From Microbacterium maritypicum (lineage in GTDB: Bacteria; Actinomycetota; Actinomycetes; Actinomycetales; Microbacteriaceae), in contig NZ_CP168030.1 of NCBI RefSeq assembly GCF_041529975.1, positions 434,001 through 498,000 on the forward strand: a stretch of 64,000 nucleotides of DNA, in the 5' to 3' direction. The first letter of the stretch is position 1. Each line of letters starts with the position of its first letter. The notes below the pieces were generated by a model. It had not been told where the DNA came from. It saw only the letters and a list, made by a program, of their open reading frames with translations, and ran no database searches. Shown here in pieces: positions 25,737 through 35,412 of this stretch. The position numbers were made by a program, and so were the translations under genes.

Positions 25737-26561
25737 ATGCCAGACCCCCTGCTCAGCGTGCGCGACTTCTCGGTCGTGTACGACGTCGATCCGCCCGTCG
25801 AGGCGGTGAAGAACGTGACCCTCGAACTGCAGCGCGGCGAGATCCTCGGTCTCGCCGGTGAGAGCGGATGCGGCAAGACCACGCTCGCCTACGGAGTGCA
25901 GCGCCTGCTGCGCGCGCCCGCCGTCATCACCAGCGGCAGCGTCACCTTCCACGATGCGACCGGCGTCGACATCGACATCAATGCGCTCGACGTCGATGCC
26001 ATGCAGCGGTTCCGCTGGGACAAGGTGTCGATGGTGTTCCAGGGGGCGATGAACGCGCTGAACCCGGTCGCGACCATCGGCTCGCAGCTGGAGGACGTGT
26101 TCGAGATCCACCGCCCCGACATGAACCGCAAGCAGCGCCGGGCCGAGGCCGAGGAGCTGCTCGAGATCGTGAAGGTCGGCCGCCAGCGCATCCGCTCCTT
26201 CCCCCACGAGCTGTCCGGCGGCATGCGTCAGCGCGTGATGATCGCGATGGCCCTCGCCCTGCGGCCCCAGCTCATGGTGATGGACGAGCCGACCACCGCG
26301 CTCGACGTGCTGGTGCAGCGGGAGATCCTGAAGCAGATCTCGCAGCTGCGGCACGAGTTCGGCTTCTCGGTGATCTTCATCACCCACGACCTCCCGCTGC
26401 TTCTCGAGATCAGCGACCGGATCGCGATCATGCGCGAGGGCGAGATCATCGAGCTCGCCACCGCCGAGCGCATCTGGACGCAGCCCGAGCACGAGTACAC
26501 GAAGACGCTGCTGTCGTCGTTTCCCCGGTTGACCGGGGAGAGAGGGGTGCTGGTGCGATGA
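25737..26561 (+). CDS. ABC transporter ATP-binding protein, DppD/OppD type
   Basis: 274 residues: Walker A GESGCGKTT, Q-loop MVFQGAMNALNPV, signature LSGGMRQRVMIAMALAL, Walker B LMVMDEPTTALD, H-loop FITHDLPLL. Shorter than most OppD proteins (about 330), as the C-terminal extension with Fe-S-type Cys is missing. ATG 25737 has GAAGGA about ten bases ahead. Overlaps the next ATPase by ATGA; together they power import by the family 5 system. Confidence 0.95.
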   Translation: MPDPLLSVRDFSVVYDVDPPVEAVKNVTLELQRGEILGLAGESGCGKTTLAYGVQRLLRAPAVITSGSVTFHDATGVDIDINALDVDAMQRFRWDKVSMVFQGAMNALNPVATIGSQLEDVFEIHRPDMNRKQRRAEAEELLEIVKVGRQRIRSFPHELSGGMRQRVMIAMALALRPQLMVMDEPTTALDVLVQREILKQISQLRHEFGFSVIFITHDLPLLLEISDRIAIMREGEIIELATAERIWTQPEHEYTKTLLSSFPRLTGERGVLVR

Positions 26562-27364
26562 CCACCCTCGAATTCCGCAACGTCACGAAGGCGTACAACG
26601 TCCGCGGCGCGGGCCAGATCAAGGCGCTCGATGACGTGAGCTTCACCCTCACCTCGGGCCAGACGATCGGCCTGGTCGGCCAGTCCGGCAGCGGCAAGTC
26701 CACGATCGCGAAGATCCTCACCCAGCTCGAGACCCCGACCAGCGGCGAGGTGCTGCTCGACGGAAAGGCCATCCCCCGACGCGGCAAGGGGCTCCGGAAA
26801 TACCGGCAGCAGCTGCGCATGGTGTTCCAGGACCCGTTCGCCTCCCTCAACCCGTACCACTCGATCCGGTACCACCTGGAGCGCCCGATCCGCCTCGACG
26901 ACGTCGTGCCGAAGAAGGAGACGGAGGACGAAGTGCGCCGACTCCTCGACCGCGTGCGGCTGGATGCGGATGCCGTGATCGACCGCCGCCCGCACGAGCT
27001 CTCCGGCGGACAGCGGCAGCGCGTGGCGATCGCCCGCGCCCTCGCCTCCCGCCCCTCGCTCCTGGTCGCCGACGAGCCCGTCTCGATGCTCGACGTCTCC
27101 ATCCGGCTCGGTGTGCTGAACCTGCTCGCCGACCTGCAGCGCGAGGAGGGACTCGGCGTGCTCTACATCACGCACGACCTGGCGACCGCCCGCCACTTCA
27201 GCGACGAGATCATGGTGCTCAACCAGGGCCGCGTCGTGGAGTACGGCGCCGCCGACGACGTGATCCTCAACCCGCAGGACCCGTACACGCGCGAACTGCG
27301 ATCGGCTTCCCCCGACCCGGACAAGTTCTTCGCACAGGCAGCATCGACCGGAGGCGCACTGTGA
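26558..27364 (+). CDS. ABC transporter ATP-binding protein, DppF/OppF type
   Basis: 268 residues: Walker A GQSGSGKST, Q-loop MVFQDPFASLNPYHSI, signature LSGGQRQRVAIARALAS, Walker B LLVADEPVSMLD, H-loop YITHDLATA. Second ATPase of the heterodimeric pair. Starts in an ATGA overlap with the DppD-type gene and ends in a GTGA overlap with the first permease, so all three are translationally coupled. Confidence 0.95.
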   Translation: MTTLEFRNVTKAYNVRGAGQIKALDDVSFTLTSGQTIGLVGQSGSGKSTIAKILTQLETPTSGEVLLDGKAIPRRGKGLRKYRQQLRMVFQDPFASLNPYHSIRYHLERPIRLDDVVPKKETEDEVRRLLDRVRLDADAVIDRRPHELSGGQRQRVAIARALASRPSLLVADEPVSMLDVSIRLGVLNLLADLQREEGLGVLYITHDLATARHFSDEIMVLNQGRVVEYGAADDVILNPQDPYTRELRSASPDPDKFFAQAASTGGAL

Positions 27365-28449
27365 GCACCGCGTTCCCCCAGCTCGACGACGACGACCTCG
27401 TCGCGCGCGACGCCCTCGAGGTCGGCACCACCGCGACCACGGCCGAGCGCGGAAGCCGCAAGGTCCCGTGGCGCTTCTTCGCCGGACGCGCGGGCTTCTA
27501 CCTGTTCACCCTGTGGGCGGCCATCACGATCAACTTCTTCCTGCCGCGCCTCATGAAGGGCGACGCGGTCAGCTCCTACCTCGCGCGCAACCGCAGCGTG
27601 AGCCCCGAGGCCGAGGAAGCGCTGCGCATCCTGCTCGGCATCGACACCGACAAGTCGATCTGGCAGCAGTACATCGAGTACTGGGGGATGCTGCTGCGTG
27701 GCGACCTCGGCATCTCGACGCTGCACGGCCTGCGCCCGGTCGCCGAGGTGCTCGCCGCGGCCCTGCCGTGGACGCTGGGACTCGTCGGCATCGCGACGAT
27801 CATCTCGTTCACGATCGGCACGGTCGCGGGTGCGATCGTGGGGTGGAAGCGCGGCAGCAGGCTCGACGCGATCATCCCCGTCACGACGTTCTTCAACACC
27901 ATCCCGTACTTCTGGCTCGGGCTCATCGCGATCGCGATCTTCTCGTCGACCCTGAAGTGGTTCCCCTCCTCGCACGCCTACGACAAGGGGCAGTCCCCGG
28001 AGTGGAGCTTCGACTTCATCGGCCAGGTGATCATGCACGGCACTCTGCCGGCGCTGACCATCGTGGTCGCGTCGCTCGGCGGCTGGGTGCTCGGCATGCG
28101 CAACATGATGCTGACCGTGCTCGACGACGACTACATCACGGTCGCGCAGGCGAAGGGCATGCCCAACAAGCGGGTGCTCTGGGGTTATGCCGCCCGCAAC
28201 GCGGTGCTGCCGCAGATCCAGAGCTTCGCGCTGTCGATCGGCTTCATCGTCGGCGGCACGATCGTGATGGAGATGGTGTTCAGCTATCCGGGTGTCGGCA
28301 AGCTGCTGCTCGATGCGACCAACGCCAAGGACTTCGCCCTCATGCAGGGCGTGTTCCTCGTGATCACGCTGTCGGTGCTCGTGGCCAACATCCTCGCGGA
28401 TGTCGTCTACGCCTACCTCGACCCGCGCACGCGCCAGATGGAGTCCTGA
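27361..28449 (+). CDS. ABC transporter permease, DppB/OppB type
   Basis: 362 residues with a 50-residue cytoplasmic N-terminus and about six spans. FYLFTLWAAITINFFLPRLM is the first helix; the conserved loop reads YITVAQAKGMPNKRVLWGYAARNAVLPQ. GTG start at 27361 overlaps the ATPase stop. Forms the import channel with the DppC-type gene next to it. Confidence 0.95.
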   Translation: MSTAFPQLDDDDLVARDALEVGTTATTAERGSRKVPWRFFAGRAGFYLFTLWAAITINFFLPRLMKGDAVSSYLARNRSVSPEAEEALRILLGIDTDKSIWQQYIEYWGMLLRGDLGISTLHGLRPVAEVLAAALPWTLGLVGIATIISFTIGTVAGAIVGWKRGSRLDAIIPVTTFFNTIPYFWLGLIAIAIFSSTLKWFPSSHAYDKGQSPEWSFDFIGQVIMHGTLPALTIVVASLGGWVLGMRNMMLTVLDDDYITVAQAKGMPNKRVLWGYAARNAVLPQIQSFALSIGFIVGGTIVMEMVFSYPGVGKLLLDATNAKDFALMQGVFLVITLSVLVANILADVVYAYLDPRTRQMES

Positions 28450-28450
28450 C

Positions 28451-29578
28451 ATGACCGTTCCCACCACCGCAGCGAGCACCGCGCCCGACGGATCGGCCGT
28501 CGTCTCCGGCATGCCCGAGACCGCGACCCTGCGCACCCCGCCGGCCGGCGCACCGCCGCGCAAGACGTTCTGGTCGCAGCTCGCCCAGGCGTTCGCGATG
28601 TTCCGCAATCCCAAGTCGATCGCCGGGCTCATCATCCTCGGGGTGTTCGTTCTCGTCGCGATCCTCGCCCCCTGGATCGCGCCCTACGGGCCGACCCAGA
28701 AGGACCGCACCGCGCTCCGCCAGCCGCCCTCGTGGGAGCACTGGCTGGGCACGACCCACATGGGGGAGGACGTGCTGAGCCAGATCATCTACGGCACCCG
28801 CGGCGTGATCGTCGTCGGCTTCCTCGCCGCGTTCATCGCCACGATCATCGCCATCACGATCGGTGTGATCGCCGGCTACGTGCGCGGTTGGAAGAGCGAG
28901 TCGCTCTCGGCGCTGACCAACGTGTTCCTGGTGATCCCCGGCATCCCGCTGATCATCATCATCGCGTCGCAGTTCGAGAACCCGCCGCTGATCGTGATCG
29001 CCGCGGTGCTCGGGCTCACCGGGTGGGCGTGGGGTGCGCGTGTGCTGCGCGCCCAGACGATGTCGCTGCGCAACCGCGACTTCATCCAAGCTGCCCGGGC
29101 CAACGGAGAGCCGCTGCGCCGGATCATCACCGTCGAGATGCTGCCGAACCTCATGGCGCTCATCGCCTCGAGCTTCGTCGGCACCGTGACGGCGGCCATC
29201 CTCGGTCTCACGACCCTGGCCTTCATCGGGGTGATCCCGGTGAGCAACCTCAACTGGGGCACCATCCTGTTCTGGGCGCAGCAGAACGGCGCGTTCCCGC
29301 GGTTGTGGTGGTGGTACGTGCCCGCCGGGCTGTGCATCGCCATCATCGGCGTCGCCCTCTCGCTGATCAACTTCGGCATCGACGAGTACGTCAACCCGCG
29401 CCTGCGCTCCGCGGGCGAGCGGGCCAGGGCGATGAAGAAGAAGGGGCTGAACGTGAACGACGCCGTCACGGCCGTCCGCAGCGTGCCCCTGCCGCCGAAG
29501 AGCCCCGATCCCGTAACGTCGGCGGCCTCGCCCGACACCTCCGACTCCTCGAAGACCTCGACCCAGAACACGAAGTGA
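28451..29578 (+). CDS. ABC transporter permease, DppC/OppC type
   Basis: 375 residues: six spans starting LIILGVFVLVAILAPWIAPY, conserved loop RDFIQAARANGEPLRRIITVEMLPNL, and a long Ser/Thr-rich C-terminal tail (about 45 residues) that is not usual for the family. ATG at 28451 is 1 nt after the DppB stop. Its TGA overlaps the GH3 start by one base (TGATG), tying transporter and hydrolase together. Confidence 0.95.
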   Translation: MTVPTTAASTAPDGSAVVSGMPETATLRTPPAGAPPRKTFWSQLAQAFAMFRNPKSIAGLIILGVFVLVAILAPWIAPYGPTQKDRTALRQPPSWEHWLGTTHMGEDVLSQIIYGTRGVIVVGFLAAFIATIIAITIGVIAGYVRGWKSESLSALTNVFLVIPGIPLIIIIASQFENPPLIVIAAVLGLTGWAWGARVLRAQTMSLRNRDFIQAARANGEPLRRIITVEMLPNLMALIASSFVGTVTAAILGLTTLAFIGVIPVSNLNWGTILFWAQQNGAFPRLWWWYVPAGLCIAIIGVALSLINFGIDEYVNPRLRSAGERARAMKKKGLNVNDAVTAVRSVPLPPKSPDPVTSAASPDTSDSSKTSTQNTK

Positions 29579-31824
29579 TGACCTCTCAGACCCTGACCAC
29601 CGTTCTTCCCTACCAGGACCCCGCGCTCTCGATCCCCGAGCGCGTGGCCGACCTCCTCAGCCGGATGACGCTCGAGGAGAAGGTCGGGCAGATGCTGCAG
29701 CTCGACGCGCGCGACGACCTCGACGACCACATCGCCCGGCGGCACGCCGGCTCGATCCTGCACACCTCTCCCGAACGCATCCTGCAGGCCAACGAGCTGA
29801 CGGCGCAGACCCGGCTCCGCATCCCGCTGCTCGTGGCGGAGGACTGCATCCACGGGCACTCGTTCTGGCCGGGAGCCACGATCTACCCGACCCAGCTGGG
29901 CATGGCCGCGTCATGGGACGCCGACCTGCTCGAGCGCGTCGCCCGCGCGACGGCCGAGGAGGTGGCGATCACCGGCATCCACTGGACCTTCTCGCCCGTG
30001 CTGTGCATCGCCCGCGACCTGCGCTGGGGTCGCATCAGCGAGACCTTCGGCGAAGACCCGTTCCTGATCGGCGAGCTGGCATCGGCGATGGTGCGCGGTT
30101 ACCAGGGCGACGGCCTCGATGATCCCACCGCGATCCTCGCGACCGCCAAGCACTTCGCCGGATACTCCGAGACCCAGGGCGGGCGCGATGCGAGCGAGGC
30201 CGACATCTCGCGGCGCAAGCTGCGCTCCTGGTTCCTGCCGCCGTTCGAGCGCGTCGCCCGCGAGGGATGCCGCACGTTCATGCTCGGCTACCAGACCACC
30301 GACGGCGTGCCGATCACGACGAACGACTGGCTGCTCAGCGACGTGCTGCGTGGCGAGTGGGGGTACACGGGCACGCTCATCACCGACTGGGACAACGTCG
30401 GACGCATGGTGTGGGAGCAGCGGGTCCAACCCGACATCACGCATGCGGCCGCTGCGGCGGTGCGGGCCGGCAACGACATGATCATGACGACGCCCGCCTT
30501 CTTTGAGGGGGCGTTGGATGCCGTGGCCCGCGGGATGCTCGCCGAAGACGCCTTCGACGCCGCCGCCGCCCGCATCCTCACGCTCAAGTTCGAGCTCGGA
30601 CTCTTCGAGAACCCGCGGTTGCCGGGGACCGAGCTGGATGCCGTGGTGGGCAGCGCCGCGCATGCCGAGCTGAACCTCGAGACGGCTCGCCGCTCGCTCG
30701 TGCTGCTCGAGAACGACGGGGTGCTGCCGCTCGACCCCGTGGCGCCGCTGAAGGTCGCGGTCACCGGGCCGCTCGCCGACGACGCGCAGACGCAGCTCGG
30801 CGACTGGGCCGGCGGCTCGGGTCAGGCCGGGTGGCTCGACGGACAGCCGCGCGAGATGATCACGACCGTGCTCGACGGTCTGCAGGCGATCGACGGCTGG
30901 ACCGTCACCCACGCTCGCGGTGCCGACATCCTCACGCTCGAGGAAGACCCCAAGGGCCCGTTCTTCCCCGACAAGCAGCCGCGGCCGCCGGTGGTCAAGG
31001 CCTGCGATCCGGATGCGGAGCTGATCGCGGAAGCCGTGGCGGCGGCATCCGACTCCGACGTGGTCGTGGCGGTCGTGGGTGATCGGATCGAGCTCGTCGG
31101 CGAAGGCCGCTCGACCGCGACGCTCGAGCTGATCGGCGGGCAGAACGCGCTGATCGACGCCCTCATCGCGACCGGGAAGCCCGTCGTCATCGTGCTGCTC
31201 GCCTCGAAGCCGCTCGTGCTGCCCGCATCCGCGTCCCGGGCTGCCGCCGTGATCTGGGCGGCCAACCCGGGCATGCAGGGTGGCCGTGCGCTCGCCGAGG
31301 TCATCTCGGGAGCCGTCGAGCCGTCGGGCCGCCTGCCGATCTCGTTCGCCCGCCACGTGGGCCAGCAGCCGACGTACTACAACCAGATCCGCGGACAGCA
31401 CGGCGACCGCTATGCCGACCTCACGCAGTCGCCCGCCTGGGCGTTCGGTGAGGGGCTGTCGTACACCACGGTGGAGTACTCCGACCTGGAGCTGGAAGCG
31501 ACCTCCCTGGGGGAGTCCGACACGATCGTCGGCCATGTCACGGTGGCGAACACCGGCACGCGGCCGGTGCGCGAGACCGTGCAGGTGTACGTGCGCGACT
31601 CCGTCACGAGTGTCAGCTGGACCGACAAGGAGCTGAAGACCTACCGCCAGGTCGACATCGCTCCGGGGGAGTCCGACCGCGTGCGCGTGGAGCTTCCCGT
31701 GGCCGACTGCTCGATCGTGGACGCTGCCGGCAACCGCATCGTCGAGGAGGGCGCGTTCGAGCTGCTGGTGGGTCCGAGCTCGCGCGACGAGGTGCTCCTC
31801 TTCGCCGACTTCGAGGTGCGCTGA
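29578..31824 (+). CDS. GH3 beta-glucosidase (cytoplasmic)
   Basis: 748 residues, no signal peptide. Domains: (beta/alpha)8 barrel with LTAQTRLRIPLLVAEDCIHG, KHFAGYSETQGGRD and nucleophile Asp270 in LITDWDNVG; alpha/beta sandwich from about 400 with the acid/base loop region VVAVVGDRIELVGEG; fibronectin III-like C-terminus (VTVANTGTRPVRETVQVYV). It removes glucose (or xylose) from beta-linked oligosaccharides brought in by the family 5 ABC system encoded just upstream; the one-base overlap with the permease makes this the operon's enzyme. Exact substrate not readable. Confidence 0.94.
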   Translation: MTSQTLTTVLPYQDPALSIPERVADLLSRMTLEEKVGQMLQLDARDDLDDHIARRHAGSILHTSPERILQANELTAQTRLRIPLLVAEDCIHGHSFWPGATIYPTQLGMAASWDADLLERVARATAEEVAITGIHWTFSPVLCIARDLRWGRISETFGEDPFLIGELASAMVRGYQGDGLDDPTAILATAKHFAGYSETQGGRDASEADISRRKLRSWFLPPFERVAREGCRTFMLGYQTTDGVPITTNDWLLSDVLRGEWGYTGTLITDWDNVGRMVWEQRVQPDITHAAAAAVRAGNDMIMTTPAFFEGALDAVARGMLAEDAFDAAAARILTLKFELGLFENPRLPGTELDAVVGSAAHAELNLETARRSLVLLENDGVLPLDPVAPLKVAVTGPLADDAQTQLGDWAGGSGQAGWLDGQPREMITTVLDGLQAIDGWTVTHARGADILTLEEDPKGPFFPDKQPRPPVVKACDPDAELIAEAVAAASDSDVVVAVVGDRIELVGEGRSTATLELIGGQNALIDALIATGKPVVIVLLASKPLVLPASASRAAAVIWAANPGMQGGRALAEVISGAVEPSGRLPISFARHVGQQPTYYNQIRGQHGDRYADLTQSPAWAFGEGLSYTTVEYSDLELEATSLGESDTIVGHVTVANTGTRPVRETVQVYVRDSVTSVSWTDKELKTYRQVDIAPGESDRVRVELPVADCSIVDAAGNRIVEEGAFELLVGPSSRDEVLLFADFEVR

Positions 31825-31919
31825 CCCTCGCCGTGCTCGTCTCCTGGGGCCGCCCCGAAGGTGCAGCCCCGTTCCGGTATGCAGGCCGAGCGCGCGGCAT
31901 CGACACCTAACCTTGGACG

Positions 31920-32498
31920 ATGGACTCGCTCGTGCTGCAGGCGTGGGGAGATGAGTCCTTTCGGACAGCGGGTGTGGAGCGTCCTTCCTACCTTCTCGGC
32001 GCTGCGGTTGCAGATGTCTCGCGCAGCGAAGACATGCGCGCCGAGCTGCAGCGTCTTCCGCGCCGCGGGCCGAAGCTCCACTGGCGAAACCAGGACAGAC
32101 GCGCCAGGGATGCATCGATCGCGACGATCGCGGATTTCGACGCGTACCACGTCATCGTCATAGCAGCGCCGGTTGATTCCCGTCGGCAAGAACGCGCTCG
32201 CGCGCTATGTCTTGAGAGGCTCGCATGGCAGCTCGACGGGCAGGGCGTGCAACTACTCACGCTCGAAGCGCGTCCGCTCCAGCTGATGCAAAGAGATCTC
32301 CGAACCGTCGACGCGTTGCGGGGCAAGCGGGCTCTCCCTGAGGGGCTTCGGATCGATCACGCGCAGCCCAGCGAAGAGCCGATGGTCTGGATTGCCGATC
32401 AGGTACTCGGTGCGCTGGGGGAGAAGATATCCGGCGGCAGGAGCGACTGGTTCGATGCCGTGAGCTCATCGACGACCATCGACCAGATCGAGCTCTAG
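31920..32498 (+). CDS. DUF3800-like protein
   Basis: 192 residues. Seen: an N-terminal Asp-Glu-Ser (WGDESF), PKLHWRNQ, a strand DAYHVIVIAAP, RIDHAQPSEEPMVWIADQVLGAL. This acidic-residue pattern and the late ADxxxGA motif match DUF3800, a family predicted to have an RNase H-like fold and often found with mobile or defence genes. Here it stands alone between an operon and soxR, with slightly lower GC than its neighbours. TAACCT (31908-31913) ends 6 nt before ATG, so the mRNA may be leaderless. Role unknown. Confidence 0.6.
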   Translation: MDSLVLQAWGDESFRTAGVERPSYLLGAAVADVSRSEDMRAELQRLPRRGPKLHWRNQDRRARDASIATIADFDAYHVIVIAAPVDSRRQERARALCLERLAWQLDGQGVQLLTLEARPLQLMQRDLRTVDALRGKRALPEGLRIDHAQPSEEPMVWIADQVLGALGEKISGGRSDWFDAVSSSTTIDQIEL

Positions 32499-32506
32499 AC
32501 GCGCGA

Positions 32507-32544
32507 AAGCCGGGTCCCGTCCAGAGGGGCGGGGGTCCCGGCTT
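32507..32544. terminator. Terminator hairpin after the DUF3800-like gene
   Basis: Arms AAGCCGGG (32507-32514) and CCCGGCTT (32537-32544), with CCC/GGG pairing inside the loop, 9 nt past the stop and followed by pyrimidine-rich CTACTTCCCTA. It may also serve the convergent soxR gene. Confidence 0.65.
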
Positions 32545-32632
32545 CTACTTCCCTACCCCCAGCGGGGGCGGGCTGCGACCATTCTACGTCTTTCACAGGT
32601 GTAGTGCTCCGTCGATCTACGAAGCCTGCTCC

Positions 32633-33082
32633 TCAGTCCTGCAGTCGCTGCGGGCCCACGCCCTGGGTCGCGAGGGCGTCGTCGGGGTTGAGCAGTCCGC
32701 ACGCCTTCATCGACAGGCAGCCGCAGCCGATGCATCCGGTGAGTTCGCGTTCGAGGCGCTCGATGCCCTCGCGGCGCTTCTCGAGTTCGCGCTTCCAGCG
32801 TCGTGAGGCCCGTTGCCAGTCGGCGTGGCTCGGGGTCTCGGTGAGCGGCACGTCGGCGAAGGCCGTCTGCACGTCGGACAGCGGGATGCCGAGGCGCTTG
32901 GCGACCGTGATGAGCGAGACCCGCCGCAGCATGTGCCGGGCGTAGCGGCGCTGATTGCCGGGCGTGCGGGTCGAGGCGATGAGGCCGAGGGTCTCGTAGA
33001 AGTGCAGGGCGGAGGCGGCGACCCCGGTGCGTCGGGTCATCTCGCCGATCGTCAGCGGCTCGTCGGGTGCGTGCGGGCTCAT
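32633..33082 (-). CDS. soxR: SoxR, [2Fe-2S] redox-sensing MerR-family activator
   Basis: 149 residues. MerR helix-turn-helix LTIGEMTRRTGVAASALHFYE, a dimerisation coiled coil, and the cluster ligands Cys117, Cys120, Cys122 and Cys128 in CIGCGCLSMKAC, the SoxR signature. Oxidation of the cluster switches on its target promoter. ATG 33082 was chosen because GAGG lies seven bases ahead; ten further residues to 33112 would overlap the SoxR box. Divergent from fdxA with one SoxR box between them. Confidence 0.95.
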   Translation of the reverse strand: MSPHAPDEPLTIGEMTRRTGVAASALHFYETLGLIASTRTPGNQRRYARHMLRRVSLITVAKRLGIPLSDVQTAFADVPLTETPSHADWQRASRRWKRELEKRREGIERLERELTGCIGCGCLSMKACGLLNPDDALATQGVGPQRLQD

Positions 33083-33102
33083 CCGGATGCCTCTCCCTCG
33101 AT

Positions 33103-33133
33103 TTGACCTCAAGTGTACTTGAGGTTTTACGGT
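33103..33133 (+). promoter_or_regulatory. SoxR-activated promoter of fdxA with SoxR box
   Basis: -35 TTGACC (33103-33108), 19-bp spacer, -10 TACGGT (33128-33133): the overlong spacer typical of MerR-family promoters. The spacer carries CCTCAAGT-GT-ACTTGAGG (33107-33124), a perfect dyad that differs from the E. coli soxS box only in its two central bases. Very likely drives fdxA and the genes behind it. Confidence 0.9.
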
Positions 33134-33202
33134 TGTCCTGTGGCCCCGAAATGGGCCGATCTACCCGAACGAGGACAGCGTGACCCGAACGAAGACCCCG
33201 CG

Positions 33203-33529
33203 ATGACCTATGTGATCGCTCTGCCGTGCGTCGATGTGAAGGACAAGGCCTGCATCGACGAGTGCCCCGTCGACTGCATCTACGAGGGGGAACGGTCGTT
33301 GTACATCCACCCCGACGAGTGCGTGGACTGCGGCGCCTGCGAACCGGTGTGCCCGGTCGAGGCCATCTACTACGAAGACGACCTGCCCGACGAATGGCAG
33401 GACTACTACAAGGCCAACGTCGAGTTCTTCGACGAGATCGGCTCGCCCGGAGGTGCCGCCAAGACGGGGATGCTCGCCTTCGACCACCCGATCATCGCCG
33501 CGCTCGCACCCCAGGGGCAACACGCATGA
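33203..33529 (+). CDS. fdxA: Seven-iron ferredoxin FdxA
   Basis: 108 residues. [29 protein letters not shown] followed by [20 protein letters not shown]: the Cys spacing binds one [3Fe-4S] and one [4Fe-4S] cluster, and the 40-residue C-terminal extension is typical of actinobacterial FdxA. It carries electrons in the cytosol, most simply from the reductase encoded 4 nt later. The 5' leader from the SoxR promoter is about 60 nt; the Shine-Dalgarno is weak. The stop overlaps the reductase start (ATGA). Confidence 0.95.
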   Translation: MTYVIALPCVDVKDKACIDECPVDCIYEGERSLYIHPDECVDCGACEPVCPVEAIYYEDDLPDEWQDYYKANVEFFDEIGSPGGAAKTGMLAFDHPIIAALAPQGQHA

Positions 33530-34884
33530 CCGTCGCCGAACCGCGCATCGCCATCGTCGGAGCAGGGCCGGCCGGCATCTACGCCGCCGACATCCTCCTC
33601 GGACTCGCACCGACCGCGTCGATCGACCTGTTCGAGAAGCTTCCCGCGCCCTACGGTCTGGTCCGTTACGGCGTCGCCCCGGATCATCCGCGCATCCGCA
33701 AGATCACCGACGCCCTGCACGACGTGCTCGTGAACCCGCGCATCCGGCTGCTGTGCAACGTCGAGATCGGCGTCGACGTCGAGATCGAAGACCTCCGCGC
33801 GGCCTACGACGGGGTGATCGTGGCGACGGGAGCCGACCTGGATGTGCAGCTCGACATTCCCGGCATCCACCTGCCCGGCTCCTTCGGCGCGGCCGATTTC
33901 GTGTTCTGGTACGACGGGCATCCGGATGCTCCGCGCACCTGGCCCCTGGAGGCGGAGTCGGTCGCCGTCCTCGGAGCGGGCAACGTCGCCCTCGACGTGA
34001 CGCGCATCCTCGCGAAGCACGCCTCCGCGCTGACCCACACCGACACTCCGGACACCGTGCTCGACCAGCTCGCCGCCAGCCCGCTGCGCGACGTGCACCT
34101 GTTCGCCCGGCGCGGTCCTGCCGACGTGCGGTTCTCGGCGATGGAGCTGCGCGAGCTGGCTGAGCAGGACGACGTCGACGTGATCGTCGACCCGGATGAG
34201 CTCGTCCTGGACGAGCACGCCGAGCGGATGGTCGCGCAGTTCTCCCAGCGCCGCATCATCGTGCGCACCATGACCGAGTGGGCCGCGCTCGACCCGGCGG
34301 GCCGCACGGCTTCACGCCGCATCCACCTGCACCTGCGACAGCGTCCCGTGCGCCTCCTCGGCACGGATCGCGTGACCGGCATCGAGATGGAGCGCACCGC
34401 ATCCGACGAGCTGGGCCGGATGGTCGGTACCGGTGAGCTGCTGCGCTACGACGTCGGAGCCGTGTACCGGGCCGTGGGCTACCGTTCGACGCCCGTTCCC
34501 GGGATGCCGTTCGACGCCGATCTCGGAGTGGTTCCGCACGCCGAGGGACGCGTCGTGGATGCGGCGGGCGCACCGATCCCGCGGCTGTACGCGACCGGCT
34601 GGATCAAGCGCGGGCCGGTCGGGCTCATCGGCTCGACCAAGTCGGATGCCGCGCAGACCGTGCGTCACCTCGTCGACGACCTCGCCGACGCGGAGCCGAT
34701 CGCGCCCGAGGGGGACCCGCTCGCCCACGTCGACCACGCCGTCGACCTGGACGGCTGGCTTCGCATCGATGCTGCCGAGCGCGGTGCCGGTGCGGAACGC
34801 GGACGGGAGCGGACGAAGGTCGTCGACCGCGCGGAGATGCTCGCGCACGCGAAACTGGAGCAGATGACGGAGGCCGTCCGATGA
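33526..34884 (+). CDS. Ferredoxin-NADP+ reductase, FprA type
   Basis: 452 residues: FAD-binding [14 protein letters not shown] near the N-terminus, [15 protein letters not shown], the NADP motif [15 protein letters not shown] and the second flavin-contact [19 protein letters not shown]. This is the adrenodoxin-reductase-like group (M. tuberculosis FprA). It exchanges electrons between NADPH and ferredoxin; the adjacent FdxA is the natural partner. Overlap with fdxA (ATGA) and with the next gene (ATGA) shows a SoxR-controlled operon. Confidence 0.94.
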   Translation: MTVAEPRIAIVGAGPAGIYAADILLGLAPTASIDLFEKLPAPYGLVRYGVAPDHPRIRKITDALHDVLVNPRIRLLCNVEIGVDVEIEDLRAAYDGVIVATGADLDVQLDIPGIHLPGSFGAADFVFWYDGHPDAPRTWPLEAESVAVLGAGNVALDVTRILAKHASALTHTDTPDTVLDQLAASPLRDVHLFARRGPADVRFSAMELRELAEQDDVDVIVDPDELVLDEHAERMVAQFSQRRIIVRTMTEWAALDPAGRTASRRIHLHLRQRPVRLLGTDRVTGIEMERTASDELGRMVGTGELLRYDVGAVYRAVGYRSTPVPGMPFDADLGVVPHAEGRVVDAAGAPIPRLYATGWIKRGPVGLIGSTKSDAAQTVRHLVDDLADAEPIAPEGDPLAHVDHAVDLDGWLRIDAAERGAGAERGRERTKVVDRAEMLAHAKLEQMTEAVR

Positions 34885-35390
34885 CCATGACACCCGTATC
34901 CACCCCGGTCGGCGAAGGCCTCAAGGCCGCGTTCCGCACGCACCCGGCCGGCGTCGCGATCATCACGGCATCCACTCCGGAGGGTCCGGTCGGGCTCACG
35001 GCGTCGAGCGTGGCGTCCGTGGCGGTCGACCCCGCCGCGATCGTGTTCTCGGTCACGAGGGCCACAGGCTCGGCCGGTGCGATCCTGGGCGCTGACACGT
35101 TCGTCGTCCACCTCATCGACGATGAGCACTCCGACCTGGCGCAGAGCTTCGCCGTCAGCGGCTCCGAGCGCTTCACGCCTGAGCAGGGCTGGTCGGCGCT
35201 CGAGACCGGTGAGCCGCACCTCGCCGCGGCACGGGCCGCGCTGCGCTGCCGCACCCTGCAGACCGTGGCCGTCGGTTCGTCGACGGTCGTGATCGCCGAG
35301 GTCCTCGAAGTGCTCACCGGGCCGCAGGGCCGTCCGCTCGTCTACCTCGACCGCCGCTTCCACGCCCTCCCGCACGACCCCCACCACTGA
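34881..35390 (+). CDS. Flavin reductase-like FMN-binding protein
   Basis: 169 residues, split-barrel flavin reductase family: [30 protein letters not shown], then [10 protein letters not shown] and [18 protein letters not shown]. Such proteins reduce FMN with NAD(P)H or serve as the reductase of two-component monooxygenases. No oxygenase is adjacent, so a stress-related flavin reductase is more likely (inference). Coupled to the upstream reductase by ATGA. Confidence 0.88.
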   Translation: MTMTPVSTPVGEGLKAAFRTHPAGVAIITASTPEGPVGLTASSVASVAVDPAAIVFSVTRATGSAGAILGADTFVVHLIDDEHSDLAQSFAVSGSERFTPEQGWSALETGEPHLAAARAALRCRTLQTVAVGSSTVVIAEVLEVLTGPQGRPLVYLDRRFHALPHDPHH

Positions 35391-35412
35391 CCATCATCGA
35401 AAGGAAGACGCC

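Noticed and set aside
28732..31824. Open frame of about 1030 codons spanning the DppC-type and GH3 genes
   Set aside because: Its first part is an Arg/His-rich out-of-frame reading of the permease gene; only the part from 29578 is a real protein.
29911..32115. 734-codon frame antisense to the GH3 gene
   Set aside because: Low-complexity His/Arg/Glu composition typical of antisense frames in high-GC DNA; no domain visible and a clear enzyme on the other strand.
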